In this document: positions 11,630 through 23,867 of the stretch, piece after piece
How positions within the stretch are numbered: the first letter of the stretch is position 1
Layout of the letters: the number at the start of each line of letters is the position of its first letter
Assembly: GCF_023159225.1 (NCBI RefSeq)
Contig: NC_063174.1
Coordinates: 39,343,691-39,407,690 of the forward strand
Reading direction: 5' to 3'
Origin: Perognathus longimembris pacificus
Lineage: Eukaryota > Chordata > Mammalia > Rodentia > Heteromyidae
DNA length: 64,000 nucleotides
Position numbers and translations under genes: made by a program
The notes under the pieces: generated by a model
Databases searched by the model: none
What the model saw: only the letters and a program-made list of their open reading frames with translations
Told to the model about the DNA's origin: nothing

Positions 11630-13374
11630 GGAAGCTCCATGTACATTTTTGAAGTGGCTTCAATTTTTTCCACATGTCCTGCATGAAGGTAGTGCTTTAG
11701 TCCTTATTGTCATTTGATTTTGTCAGGGACAAGGGCAGAGTCAGTATCTTGAGGGCGGGTGGGGGGGGGGTTGTCTCTTCATAGCATTTAATGCACCATT
11801 GCCTTGAATATTCCTTGAAATGTTTTGAAGTATGATTTGGCCTATCTGGCCTATCAGGCTGCTAGGCCTGGTTCAAGCCCTAATTAGCTGCACCTAAGGG
11901 GTTCCCATAAAGACACAGGACTTAGTTTTCTCTGCTGTGAAATGTGCAGATGGAATTGAATGATTACCCAGATCCTGTCTAGTTTTCCACTTCTCTGAAT
12001 TCTTTTTCCTCTCATCTGTGTCCTCTACTTTCTGGCATGTCTTTTGTATCTAATATTGCATAGAAAGAGGTACAGAATAGTCATCTAAGTTGCATTCTAA
12101 GCAGCCTAATGCTCACTTCTCCCCTCCCCTTATAAAAAACTTCTCTTTCCTACTCTTACATGTTTTTGGGGGGTGGGTAGACTAGTGGGTGGCAGTGATA
12201 TTTGAGGACCAGTAGAAAATGGAGACTTGCAAGGTTAACCACAGATGGCTAAATGGTGCCTTTTTAGGAGTGTTATTAAAATAACATATCTATTTTCCTC
12301 AATAGTAGGATGTCTTAGTATTTAGGCTTATACTTATTGCTGAAATAGAAAAAAGGAGGAGGAGGACAGGGGGTGGGAGCAGGGAGAGAGGAAGAACCAA
12401 GGAAATACTTAGAATGTTTTTGCAGGGTCGCAATGATTGTATTGCTCCTAGGTGTTTAATTTGGACAGTGAGATGAAATGCAAGAAAGTTTGTTGCACCA
12501 TATGCCTGCCAGTTATAATTTCCCTCTAAAGGAAGGCTTTTCCAAATCTTACTGTGGTGGAACTGGCTCTCCACTTACTTGAGCAACCTTACCTACCTGA
12601 GTAACCTTACCTGCTTGAGTTGTTGCTGGAAACTCAAACAGGGAACGAGGACACCAATGTGTTTCTGGAAGCAATGTTTATTCACATATCTGTACAAACC
12701 GTAGGAATCTTTTACAAAACAACTGGGCCCTAAGAACAAAGAAGACATTTGTCTTAAATACAGAAGTGAGAAGTAAAAGCCTGACCATACATGGGAATAC
12801 ATACTGAAATGACAACATGCCTTCTATGTCACTTTTCTCATTTTAACTTTCCAACTTTGCCACAGTGCCTGTTTCTCTGCTTATCCACAACCCCACATAT
12901 TTGTTTGTTTTGGGGAAATGATTGTCACTTGGGTTGCAGTAGCTCATGGACATTAGTGTGGGGTGTGCCAAAAACTTGAGAGGATCCCTTAATTCTCTAA
13001 CCCTACAAACTGAGGCACAATCATGGGGTGTCCAGGTAGGGCTTTTTTTTCCTCTTTTTCACTGGCTTTACAACTGCAGTCTTCCACATTCATGTTTATG
13101 CTTGGGACTTTATGTAATCTTTCCTGTGGCCCTACAGATAGTTATTAAGGGCTCTTAGTGTATAAGACACACACAGGGAAAATAGTTCAGTTCACACACT
13201 CACCACTGACCACAATTCTTTGGTGGACACCAGTTCAATTTTGATGTCATTTACCCACATACACACTCACAGCTCACAAGGGAAAGGACTCAGTTCTAAA
13301 ATTCTGTCCTGAGTTCCACTGACAGTTACAGGTTGTGACCTATCCTTCCAACCAGCCAGTCATAAATCGAGGGT
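11630..13374. other. Unique sequence with a short poly(G) run
   Basis: No supported gene. A G run with one T at about 11756-11771 (gggcgggtgggggggggg) is the only low-complexity feature. Small frames look random. Confidence 0.5.
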
Positions 13375-13870
13375 TTCTGTAATTCCTTCAGTGAGTTAGA
13401 GGAATTTACTAGAGTCACTCACAGAGATCAGCAAAGTACTTTCCTTGTTATTGGCATTCTTCACAGTGAAGATTTAGAAGGATATGGATGAAGAGACACA
13501 TAGGTGAGGTTTGGAAGGGTTCTAAACATTGGAACTTTTATCCCCAGGGAATGGGGTACACTATTCTCTTGACACATGGGTGGGGTTGTTCATAAATTGG
13601 GAAGCTCGAGATCCCAGTCCTTTTGGCTTTGTGAGGAGATTTTATTGCTCAAGCATGATGGATTAAATCATGGTTCTTGATGATGAACCTTCAGCTCCCT
13701 TAGATCCCCAGAGCCTGGGGCAGGACAGAAAGTTCCAAGCCACTGGTCACTTGGTTTGCTCCCCAAATAAGCAGTCACTTGTCACCATGGAGATGAGGAA
13801 ATACCCAATATGTCACAAACCAAACATCACCTGTATTGCATGTAAAATTTATTTTCTTAAGAATAAAAAA
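13375..13870 (-). mobile_element. Old ERVL-class (MLT2-like) LTR, tentative
   Basis: The series tttactagagtcactcacag (13407), ggatatggatgaagagacac (13481), tccttttggctttgtgagg (13618) and catgatggattaaatcatgg (13656) follows the order of a known mammalian LTR read in reverse (agagtggctcacagaac... aaatgg.agagatgcatagg... tccttttgggtttttatgg... catgattgattaaatca). Class is from memory, with moderate certainty. Confidence 0.5.
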
Positions 13871-15082
13871 TACAAATAGATAATCCTCAAATGCCTAGGG
13901 TCTACAAAATACTCAAATGAGACTAGAATCTCATGCCTTACCTATTATTAACAATCAGAATGCAAGTGTAAGATTGACCAGAACAACTGCAGTGATGGTT
14001 AAAATGGGTGCTTTTGTAGCAGCATCAAAACTGAATATCACAAACATAGTAAAGGCAAGGGATAATGTCTTTCTTACCCCTTCTTTGGTAAAGTTTTCTT
14101 TATATTCTTTCCTGATAGAGACTCAATTCCTTGCTATAGGTGGCCTTCGTCTATTTTTTGTTTGGTTTGTTTCTTCTCTTCTGGAGGGAGAGGCTATCTG
14201 TCTCGGCCAAGGCCCTTTGCTTAGGTATGGCCAATCATGGCCTCATTGTAGACCTAAAGACTGGGACAAGTCTTGCAGAGAGCAGAGCATACCTGAGAAA
14301 GGACTGAAGCCATCCGTGCTGATGGCCTGTGTGCTAGTGCCTTGGGCAGCTGCTTCTACACCTGCTTGGACTCTGCTTGGTTTTCAAACACTTCTGTCCA
14401 TTCTCTATTTTTAGATATTCACCCAGCAAACTCTTTTTCTATCTATGGCATCCAGACAGAATTTTTGCTGCTTGTAGCTCCTATCCTATCTAATTCACTC
14501 ACTTTGACTATTATGTGAGTTTGCTTAGTTACCTATCAAAAGCCACCACTATTCAAGCAGCCCAGAGACTATCATAGGCCATATGATTCACTATTAATTT
14601 AAATGTCATATTCATACTTGTGCCACATAGCAAAGCTTAATTATTTCCGTTTCTGAATTTAATAAGCAGATAGCAAAAAAGAAGGAATTCTGTTTTCATT
14701 GAGCATTAAAATACAAGTAAGCCTGTTTATCCAGTTTCAGCTGAATACCAAGGGTTTATTTGTATTTTCTACATATTCATTCAACAATAGAAACTTGGGA
14801 AATTCATGGGGAGGGGAAAATAAAGCCTCAGGGTGACAAAATGTTGAATAAAGTATTATAACCCAGAACATGTAAATCTTTAACAGTCATTATGAGAATA
14901 TTTTACGTTTCTCATGCAGACTTTTTTTCTTCGTCACCATTTGGCATTCTGTACCTATGCTTGCACATTTAAATAACAATTTTTAAATCAACATGAATAT
15001 GGTCAGGCTTTTTTCCCATGAGGCTTTCAACTTGATGAGATTTGTGAAAGAAACTATTAAGTCTTGTCAATGGCCCCAAGTC
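13871..15082. other. Unique sequence, nothing recognised
   Basis: Contains a 165-codon plus-strand frame (13917-14414) with no domain, no adjoining splice signals that I trust and no homologue I recognise; treated as chance. Confidence 0.45.
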
Positions 15083-15284
15083 AAGTATGCACTGGTGGCT
15101 CATGCCTAAAATCCTCGCTGCTGGGGATTGAGGCCATAATCCAACCCAGGCAGAAAAATCTGACAGATTCTTATCTCCATTTAATGACCCAAAGACCAGA
15201 AGTAGAGGTAGGGCCCAAGTGGTAGAACACCAGCGTTGAGCACAAAAGCTAAAGGAGGGGGAGAAGCCTCGAGTTCAAGCCCCA

Positions 15285-15336
<52 letters not shown>
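15083..15336 (+). mobile_element. B1-ID composite SINE whose tail became (AC)n
   Basis: B1-like part at 15083-15180 (cactggtggctcatgcctaa... ttcttatctccatttaatg) and ID-like part 15187-15286 (ccagaagtagaggtagggcc... gttcaagccccactac). The 3' tail is a 50-bp AC microsatellite (15287-15336) where an A-rich tail would be. Confidence 0.85.
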
Positions 15337-15339
<3 letters not shown>

Positions 15340-15860
15340 TGCACACCAAGTCATTCTAAAAGATGAGCAATTCTTGCACCTAGTGCAAGTTGAAGCAGTC
15401 CTGATGTTTCTTCCAGGAATCAACTGTGGCTTATTCACCAGTGACTCCCTTACCTCTGTGCCCAAGATGCTCCCTGAAGTGAATAATGTCCTTTCTAGAT
15501 GGTGGGAAGAAGCTTCATGGCTACCAGCAGACATACCCCACTTCTTGCACCATTAGTTCTCACCATTCTCACCATTAGTTCGAGCACTGAGCTAGATGGT
15601 TTGCAGGAGCAAAAGAGCCACCCTTCTATTACTATTTCAGCTTTTATGCATGGAGTCATTGGATTTAACAAGGCTTTCTCATTGTTTTAACTAGTGGGTT
15701 TTCACTCATTAAAACATGATACCAGGTGCATCACTGGCACCATTTTCCAATGAACTAACTGCCAGGTTGCTGTGATGGAATTGATTCAGGATGGCAGTTG
15801 GTCAGGAGCTGAAAACAATCTGAGTGAAGCCTTTTACATACTACTCCATGACTACCTGGG
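15337..15860. other. Unique sequence, nothing recognised
   Basis: No gene or repeat recognised apart from a short local duplication (caccattagttc and caccattctcaccattagttcg) at about 15548-15582. Confidence 0.45.
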
Positions 15861-15861
15861 G

Positions 15862-16005
15862 ACTCATTTCGCCTTTTGTATTTGAACCACACCTCCAGTA
15901 CAGCTTTTTACTGGTTATTTTGGAGATAGAGTCTCATGGTCTTTTCTACCCAGATCTCAGTCTCCTAAGTAGCTAGGATTACAGACAGGATTACAGGAGC
16001 TTGGA
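15862..16005 (-). mobile_element. B1-type SINE fragment, reverse orientation
   Basis: The plus strand reads gatagagtctcatggtcttt, ccagatctcagtctcctaag and tagctaggattacagacagg, the complement of a B1 monomer. Confidence 0.75.
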
Positions 16006-16726
16006 ATTCAACTCTTTCCATATCAAATATGCAGCAGACCCTGTTAAGATATGATAGATTATATTTGAACGTTGCCTTATCAGGTATATTCTGTGCCAAA
16101 TTTTCCTAGTCAGATAGTTATGCTTTGTAGATCAGAGACTGAGTCATCCTCCACGTGTTCAGTGGGTACCCAGAGACTCAGTCATATTCTGAGTCTGAAT
16201 TATTGATTACAGGCTTCATCTGGAGTTTCTGGGGCCCTTCTCTCAGCTAGCAGCTGGCATCAGTGATGCAGGATTTACAGTGTCTCTGGCTAAAGAGGAT
16301 CAACATGAGTCATTAGTGCCTCAATCCCTATTTTGCTCATTGTTCAAGGACTCAGGAATCCTAGTTTGCATGGAGATTCTATTACCTGGAGTACTGGCTT
16401 TAAGGAATATGGCCCCTCAGCCCAGGCACCCTCCTGCCCTGTTCTCTTGCAGGGGTGCTGGACCTGGCAGGTCCTCCTGTAACTGAAGTTCTCTATCTTC
16501 TCACTCTGGTGAGTGGCCGGCCCGGGTGCCCCAGTGGGCACAATGAGAGAACCACTGAAATCTTCCATATCTCTGCTGGGAATTGGTTCTTCTGGCAACC
16601 TCTGCAGTATTCTGAAGTTACAGAATGAAATCAATCTCTGGCTAGCCCCACAGCGGTCATCCTGGTGGCGCCTCTTGACAGTGAGGAAGGGCACAAGGCC
16701 AACTACATTCCTCGACGTCTTCTGCT
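16006..16726. other. Unique sequence, nothing recognised
   Basis: Slightly more GC-rich than its surroundings from about 16,200; overlapping frames of up to 140 codons on opposite strands show no recognisable domain. Confidence 0.45.
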
Positions 16727-16945
16727 TTCTTCCCTGGTACTCAGGATTGAACTCAGGACTTTGCACTGGCTGGCAAGTGTTCTACCACTTGAGCCATGCG
16801 CAGTCCTTTTGTTTTAAGTTTGTTTTTCAGGTAGAGTTTCATACTAACTTTGCCGAGGCCAAACTTGAACTGTGATTTGCCTACACCTACCTTTCAAGTA
16901 GCCAGGATTACAGAGATGTACCACCATGCCTGGCCTCTTGATGAT
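16727..16945 (-). mobile_element. B1-ID composite SINE, reverse orientation
   Basis: Complement of ID (tactcaggattgaactcagg... ctggcaagtgttctaccact) and B1 (aggtagagtttcatactaac... gtagccaggattacagagat... accatgcctggcc). Confidence 0.8.
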
Positions 16946-17066
16946 GTCTCATACTTCCAAAAGTTGTCCTTCCCTGGTGTTCCCTTTTTAAAAAGGTCCA
17001 TTGCTTCCTATTTCCTGGGTTTCTACTTTAGCTCCTCCTGAATAAGGCATCCAGCCTGGACACATC

Positions 17067-17120
17067 TTCTCTTATAAGATCTTATTCCCTTATAAGATCA
17101 TATTCTCTTATAAGATCTTG
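17067..17120. repeat. Three tandem copies of an 18-bp unit
   Basis: Units ttctcttataagatctta, ttcccttataagatcata and ttctcttataagatcttg are tandem and differ at only a few positions. Each contains the 8-bp palindrome cttataag. Confidence 0.9.
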
Positions 17121-17280
17121 GAGTACATGTTAAATATCATGCCAGAAATAATCTCCAGTGCCTGTGTTCATTGTGATCCCTTAGATTAGATTCCTATATT
17201 ATACATTTTACATTAAACTAACTTTTAAAATTTTTTAATTAAAGTTAGTAAAATGTTTCCATTAAACTAACTTTTAAAAA

Positions 17281-17600
17281 TATTTTAAAATAATTTTATT
17301 ATAAAGGTGATGTACAGAGAAGTTATAGTTACATAAGTCAGGTACAGGTAGAGAGTATATTTCTTTGTGGACAGTGTCACCCCATCCCTTGCTCTCCCAG
17401 TTTTCTCCTCCCATCCCCACCCACAAGTTTGAAGTTCATTTTCAACATAGTGTCTAGGGAGTACCGTTGCTGTGTTTTACACAGCAGTGTTTGCATTTAT
17501 ATAAAAATATAACCTTTCTATTGTAATACGCCACCCTTCCCCCCCCACCGCACCTCAACCCCCCATCCTTTACAATTTATTTCTGTACTTTGGGGAACTA
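17281..17600 (-). mobile_element. Old L1 3' UTR fragment, reverse orientation
   Basis: The order matches the L1 tails elsewhere in the window: attttattataaaggtgatgt, acagagaagttatagttaca, tatatttctttgtggacagt, then a C/T-rich tract (tcttctcccagttttctcct-like at about 17390-17420). It is much more diverged than the tails at 34,063 and 55,518, so it is an older L1. Confidence 0.65.
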
Positions 17601-18526
17601 GTCCTCTGAGAGAGAAGTCTTGATAAATTTAGTAGTTACTAATCCTTAGTTTCAACTAAGTATCTCTTTTGACTGTTGATTATTTTAGTTTTAATCAAAG
17701 TGAGATATATGTTCCCCTCTACACAGTGATGATGATATTTTACAAAGACTACTCAGATAGCACTTTAATCACTAGACACCAACTTCTATTTTAGTAACCA
17801 CTTATTCTTATGCCACATTTAACAGGTTTCTCTTTCCTATGGTCATAAAGAGGTTAAAAACAGAGACATTCTTTTTAATAAGGCATCCCAAGCAGTCTAA
17901 GTACCTATGAATTATAAATGAAACCTTTCCAGTGATTAAAATAAATATAGGGATGCAGTCCTTTCTCTGCGTCATTGCTTCACTAGGCTGCATGAAAATC
18001 ACTCAAGGGAAGGGCCCCGGAGGTCTCTGAGATACTTCCTTCTGGGTCATGGATTTCTCTGATGTAATCAACAGGACCTGAGGGCAGTGGCACTCCAGCT
18101 GGTCTGGGGAGGAGATTGCTGATGGTCAGTTAGGGACTTTCGATACAACTCTTTGTAGACTAGTCTTTCCTAGTAATGCCCCCATAATTTAGCCCAGTCC
18201 ATATTTCAGTCTCTCCAGAACCAATCTACAATGTTAAACAGTGGTTCCGTTCCTTTCTTTATTTACCCAGGTAAGGCTGTATTTAGAAGTGGTAGATGAT
18301 GGGCAGATGGTATAGGACGCCCATATTGCTGCCAGAGAGACTCAGAAACTATAGCATCTTGAAGTCTGTCCCTCTAAATGAGAGCCAAGTGCCATATCAG
18401 GGGAGAATATTAATATTCTTAGGAATTCTTTTTTTAGGTCTCACACTTATAGCAAAGTTCCTACTGATATCAGTAACTGTTGTGAAAGAAATAGGTTGCA
18501 GGGAAATTACTCTCAAAGACCAGTAG
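17601..18526. other. Unique sequence, nothing recognised
   Basis: A C-rich stretch (17528-17566) lies just upstream; otherwise no gene or repeat recognised. Confidence 0.45.
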
Positions 18527-18728
18527 TAGTTGAGCACCACTGTATTCCTAGGTACTTAGGAAGCTGAGATCCAGAGGATCAAAGGTTCAAAGCCAGTGTA
18601 GGCAAGAAAGTCTTTTTCTTCAGAATAGTTAGCATAAAATAGGACTGGAGGCATGGCTCAAGTGATAAGAGTACTGTCCAAGTAAACACAAGGCCTAGAG
18701 CTAAAACCCCAGTTCTGCCAAAAATTTA
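18527..18728 (+). mobile_element. Diverged B1-ID composite SINE
   Basis: B1-like tagttgagcaccactgtatt... ggaagctgagatccagagga, then ID-like gactggaggcatggctcaag... gagctaaaaccccagttctg with a short A-rich tail. Confidence 0.75.
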
Positions 18729-20000
18729 AATGCCCAGTACAAGGTACATGAAGAAAAAAGAAAGGGAATCCTGGATAAAGGAGACAGTGATCTTTTTCTC
18801 ACTCTATTTCTTCCTCCCTCCCCTTCATTTACCTTTTTGTTTCATTAGCTATCTATTGATTAACATTAATATTAACATCTGTTGCAGAATTATGGTATTA
18901 GATACTATGACCTTCTGCTGTTGGAGCAGGAAATTAAGAGCTGTGGATATTGTGTGCCATCAGTTTTTGAATGGCCCATTTTTCAGGTGTGGTCACGGTT
19001 TTCAGGGAGCAATTAGTGTCATTGTGAAAACAACTACTGCTTCAACAAGCTGGAAAGTGGTTTCTGAGCTAAGGAAAAATCACTTTGGCCTTCCAGAGAA
19101 CTTATTTCTATCACAACATGTCACTGAAATTGAATTCCTAATCCTTTATAATGTTTCAGTCCAAATTTGGAATGTATTTAGAGTTTTGTTGATAGTTTAT
19201 TTAGATGATGAAATCACAATTTTCTCTCATCAATGTGTTTAAGAAAAGAGTGGTAGAGGAAAGCTTGTGTTTGGAGCATCTTGGTATTAAACCGACTTGT
19301 GCTTATTACCATTGTAAGGAGCTTCGTAGTCATAGGTTCTGGAGATGATAGAAAATGACCTCCAAAGAGGTGAAAAGAACAGGTGGCTTCATTTCTAAAG
19401 AATTTCAAACTTGTTACTGAAAATTGCCAAGTCTGGAAAAATTATTCCTAAACATTAAATTGATGCCATCCATGATCAGAACATGCAACCATATGTATGT
19501 ACAAAGTCACCGTAGTTCTCAATGGACTAAAGTCTTGAAGGCCTTTTTTTTTCAAATATTAGAGGAGAAAAAAGTCACCATAATAAATCATTCTGAATCA
19601 CATGGATTCCTAAGATGATTATATTGTGTCCATTTCTTTCTATTTAATTTTGCTTTCAAATAGTGCCTACCTGACAAAGTTTGGGGAGTCATAACTAGCA
19701 AGGCAAAAACAAAACAAAAGTAGAGTTGCTGTCTCGTAAAGAAAGAGTTTGCAAAGTTAGATCTCATGTTTTTAAACCCATTTCCCCTGCATACCTGACT
19801 GTATCCCTTGGAGAACTTTTTCTTTCATGAGTCCATGGATCAGTGGTTGAAAGATGATTGGATTTTTGAGCGTTGTGGTTCAACTTTTTCTCATCTAAGT
19901 CTCTTAGGCTGCAAGAACCCTTCGGGATGATTTGAAATAGTGTTCTCTACTCATTCATAATTTATCAAATCTATTTGGAGCAAGGCATTGTACTCTATTT
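18729..20000. other. AT-rich sequence without supported gene
   Basis: Holds the longest non-repeat frame in the window (170 codons, 18730-19242, plus). It starts inside a SINE tail, is rich in low-complexity Phe, Leu and Ile runs and shows no recognisable domain, so I do not call it a gene. Confidence 0.5.
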
Positions 20001-20002
20001 AA

Positions 20003-20098
20003 AGATAGTGGAGAGGGCAGTAGTACACTGCTTATCTTACATTCATGAGGCCCTGGGTTTGATCCTCAGTACAAAATAGATAAATAAAAATTAAGAAG
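20003..20098 (+). mobile_element. ID-like monomer
   Basis: The unit gatagtggagagggcagtag... catgaggccctgggtttgat, then cctcagtac, keeps the B-box region and an A-rich tail (aaaatagataaataaaaa). Confidence 0.75.
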
Positions 20099-22231
20099 AA
20101 AAGATAGAGGAGAATTCATTTATTCACTCATATAATACTTAATATTGTGCATGCTATATGGCTCTGAACAGGGAGTAAAGTGCAGCATAAAAGAAACACT
20201 ATGCCTGCCCTCCTAGAGTTCAGTCTACTAAAGGAGGCCTTGATGAATTTTTTGATCACTCAAAAAATGTAGAATTACTGATGTCATAAATGATATCACA
20301 TGTATATTTGAGGACAAATCTTACAGGGGCAAAGCCCAGAGGACAGGAAGAGTCCAGGGCAAGATGAATCTGGAGAGGGAGATAGATGCTATCCACAAAG
20401 GACCTTGTAGCAGTTTTACCCTAAGAAGGATGGGAAGTCATTGATGAGTTTTATGCTGGAAAGGCAAGTGAAACACACCGATGGTTTGTGATGATTTCCC
20501 TGGTCCCATTTCACTGGAGGGGTAGGTAGCAGTTGGGATACTGTTGCATTTAGGTGAAAGAGGACAGTAGCTTGTGTATACATCAGTGAAGAGAAGAACA
20601 AGTTCTAGAGCCCTGCAAGAAGAAACAAAAAGTTGGTGTTCATTGAATGTGTGAAGGGAACAACATCAACCTGACACCCTGCAACCCTCGTCGTCTCCCT
20701 TGCTGAGTAAAATGAATACTGGAACCATTCACTGAGATAGAAAGTTGGGATCAAGAAGACTTGGAGAACAAACTGAGTTTGAAGTGCAGAATAGATTCAT
20801 AAAGTTGACTTTTGTTACATAGTCTAAAGAATGAATGGACCTTAGGAAGATGTTTGGAGGCATATCTTCACAGGTTTCTCACATTGCATAATAAATTCCC
20901 CAATTATGGCTTTCAACATTTATATGGGTCTTCCATATTGAATCAGTTGGGGGTGGGGATGGCTCCTCTCTGCTTTTGTTGATGTCAGCTGGGGTGTCTG
21001 AAAGATAGATGGGAATCAAGGGAAAGCTTGCTTGCTTAGGCATGGCTGGTGGCTACTGGTGGTTGGAGGAACGAGAGCTGGGGCTAGGGTGGGAACACTG
21101 CTGTGGGGCTTTTCTGTGGGCTTCTTGGCATTTCAGAGCACGGTGACTGTGATCCAAGGTGATCATGCAGAAATAGCATGAGAGCCAAGCAGAGATTGTG
21201 CACGGCTTGGGACCTAGCCTCGGAAGTCCCTGCCTCACACCACCTCCACTTCATGATGCTGTCAGAGTGAATCACGGCTGGTTATGTTTAAGGGGAGAGA
21301 AATTGGAATCTACCTTTCGTTGGGAGGGACGTTGAAGAATTGGAGAATGTATTTTAAAACACCTCAAGGCATAAGACTTGAAGAGAAAAACAATGAGCAT
21401 CCTAACTGGAAGGCATAGGTTGAAATACAAAAATGAAAAATGGATTCAATAGAAGAGGAAAGGTGGTGTTCACTGCCCTGTAGGACCACAAATAGTAGTT
21501 AAAAGGAAGTTTGGGACCAAATTATGGGGAAGCCCAAATTTTCCAAAGTCCATTGTTTTGAACCTTCGAAATAAATTATCAGGGAAGAAGATAAGGTTTA
21601 TGAAATAAAAGTCTAAAGGAGAGGTAGCACTTCAGTGACTAGTGTATGTGAGAAATAATTCTGGTTGATTAAGTGACTCATGAAAATTGTTTGGTACTAG
21701 TCTATATATTTTTGGTTATATGTCTCCAAATGTCATTGCCATATCCAGATTTCTTTAGTTGGTTTTTATGGTTTACTTTATGCCTCTCATCTCACTATCA
21801 GCGTGTTAGAAAGAGCATATAGCTGGTTAAATAGTGTCCTTCACAAATTCATGTGTGCCTGGAACCAGTTGAAAAACCAATCATGAATGGATGGTTCCTT
21901 CAGGAAGTATTTATCCTTTACCTTTTAGTGAGTAAACTGTAGGAATCTCCATCTTCCCCTTCCTGGCTTTGACTTCAGATTGCTCCCACCTCACTATTGG
22001 GCTGCCTCCAACCAAGTACAATATCAAGAGGAATCCAATTTGTCCTCTTCGAATTCATGGTGGCCTGAAACCTGAGAAAGTCAGTTTATATGAAAATCAG
22101 CTTTTGTAGAGTATAACTAGGTAAGGATCTAAAGATGAAATCTTCCTGGCTCTAGGGTGGGTCCTAAATCCGGTGACTAATATCACTGTAAGATGTGCTG
22201 TAGAGACAGAAAGGAAACCATATTAAAACCA
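20099..22231. other. Unique sequence, about 2.1 kb, nothing recognised
   Basis: No exon or interspersed repeat could be supported. Frames are short (62 codons or less) and overlap on opposite strands. Confidence 0.5.
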
Positions 22232-22512
22232 GAGACTGGCCAGGCATCATTGGTTCACACATGTAATCCTAGCTATTTAGGCTAAGAGATACAGATCATT
22301 GTTAGAAGCTAGTCCAAGTCTGTGAGACTCTTATCCCCAATTAACCACCAAAAAGCCAAAAGTACAGCTGTGGCTCAAGTGATAGATCACTAGCTTTGAG
22401 CAAAAAAGCTCAGGGACAACACTCAGACCCTGAGTTTAAGCCCCAGGACTGGCAAGAGAGAAAGAGGAGGGGAAAGAAAAAAAGAAAGGAAAGGAAAGGG
22501 AAAGAAAAGACA
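22232..22512 (+). mobile_element. B1-ID composite SINE with purine-rich tail
   Basis: B1 part 22238-22345 (ccaggcatcattggttcaca... tcttatccccaattaaccac), ID part 22350-22455 (aaagtacagctgtggctcaa... ttaagccccaggactggca), then a GA/GGAAA-rich tail to about 22512. Confidence 0.85.
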
Positions 22513-22560
22513 AGAGACTGGAGTTAGAATCAATAAACCAAGCAATGTCAAGAGCCAGCT

Positions 22561-22580
22561 GAAGGAAGGAAGGAAGGAAG
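22561..22580. repeat. (GAAG)5 microsatellite
   Basis: Five tandem tetranucleotides, about 30 bp before a perfect palindrome. Confidence 0.85.
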
Positions 22581-22610
22581 AATTTTCACTACTGACACTT
22601 TGATTTTGAG

Positions 22611-22630
22611 CTTCTAGAGGCCTCTAGAAG
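22611..22630. repeat. Perfect 20-bp palindrome
   Basis: cttctagagg followed by its exact reverse complement cctctagaag with no spacer. It could form a small cruciform or bind a dimer; no function is implied. Confidence 0.95.
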
Positions 22631-22639
22631 TTGAGAGAC

Positions 22640-23526
22640 TAAAAATTTATGCGACCCAGTTTGTGGTAATATGTAACAGTAGCCCTGGAAGTTAGAACCA
22701 TATGGAAAAATATGAGGAATGGCTTACCAAATACCAAACCAAAAGAAGTTTTGATTTCTAGATAGTTGTGTATCATCTTTATCAATTATATCTTCAGGAA
22801 ATTGAGAAATTGGCCTATTTCTTTTCTTCATATTCAACTATGACAGGAAGTTTAAGAAGAATAAATGTATTACCCATGTATCTAACAGGGTTCCCTCAAT
22901 TCACAGAGTGCTAACTTCTACGTGCCAAAGGAGAAATCCTAGTTCCTTGTTTCTATTGTGGTAACTGGAGAGAAAGCAAGCCTGCCTAGGGCAACAGGGG
23001 AGTTTTAATGAAGTAAAAGAGACAGAAGATGTATCCCAGTGGTGAGTGAAGTGTGTCAAAAACAGATTGTGCACGTAATTACTTTCTCAGACCTTCTTGA
23101 CATTATCAGCAGGACTGGTGTTTTGATGAAAAAACTTAATTAAAACTTAATTTTTTAAGTGGAAAAATATTCAGCATGGTTACAGGAGGGTTGGAATCAG
23201 GACACTGTGTAATTTTAATTGCCTTCAAAAGATGCGCTTCCCAGAGACTAGTATGGTACAAAGAAGAAGCCAAGGGACAAAATCAGTGGTGAGCAGCCAT
23301 CAAGAAGCCTCTGCACTGGTGAGAGAAGTGAGAGCCTGGTGTTTGAGTGACAGGAAAGGATCTCAGTCCCAATAGGTGAGGCAGGAGATCTATTTGGGAC
23401 CTGATAATCGGTAAGGGAGGCAGTAGATCTATTTGGGAATCTACTGGTCAGGCCACTCTTGGAGTGAATATAGGACAAGTTTGGATTTTTATCCTCCCTC
23501 TTTTAAAAATAAAGAAACAGGAACTT
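22640..23526. other. Unique sequence, nothing recognised
   Basis: A related pair (ggagatctatttgggacctg and gtagatctatttgggaatct) at about 23386 and 23422 is the only internal repetition noted. Confidence 0.45.
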
Positions 23527-23628
23527 GAGCTAGGCCTGGTGGTACATAGGCCTGGCTACATAGCCATAGTTAAAGGCCATCCCTGAGCTAGATAAGGAGA
23601 GCCTTTCTCAAACAAAACAAAACCAAAA
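23527..23628 (+). mobile_element. B1-like fragment
   Basis: Text from ttgagctaggcctggtggta to gagcctttctcaaacaaaac has the B1 start and end with a diverged or partly deleted middle and a CAAAA-type tail. Confidence 0.6.
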
Positions 23629-23747
23629 TCACCCAGAGCAGAGGTTTTTCAGTGCTGATCTTTGCATTAATTTCTATCAGAATCATCAAATTCTGATTCA
23701 TTAAATCTGTTTCAAGACTTGTATGTTCTATTTTTATAAGAAATATG

Positions 23748-23867
23748 GAGCCGGGTGCTGGTGGCTCACTCTTGTAATCCTAGATACTCAGGAGGTTGAG
23801 CTCTGAGTATCACAGTTCAAAGACAGCCCCAGCAGGAAAGTTTGTGAGATTCTTATCTCCATTTAAT
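23748..23867 (+). mobile_element. B1-ID SINE, left part (split by a solo LTR)
   Basis: gagccgggtgctggtggctc... tcttatctccatttaat is the B1 half. It continues after the LTR at 24433 with taatcaccagaaaactggac. TAAT is present on both sides of the LTR as the 4-bp TSD. Confidence 0.93.

Noticed and set aside
13917..14414. 165-codon open frame on the plus strand
   Set aside because: No domain or family recognised, and it starts at the edge of an old LTR. Treated as chance.
18730..19242. 170-codon open frame on the plus strand
   Set aside because: It begins in a SINE tail, is AT-driven (runs of Phe, Leu, Ile, Asn), has no recognisable domain and no supported splice or promoter context. A frame of this length is unsurprising in 64 kb of AT-rich DNA.
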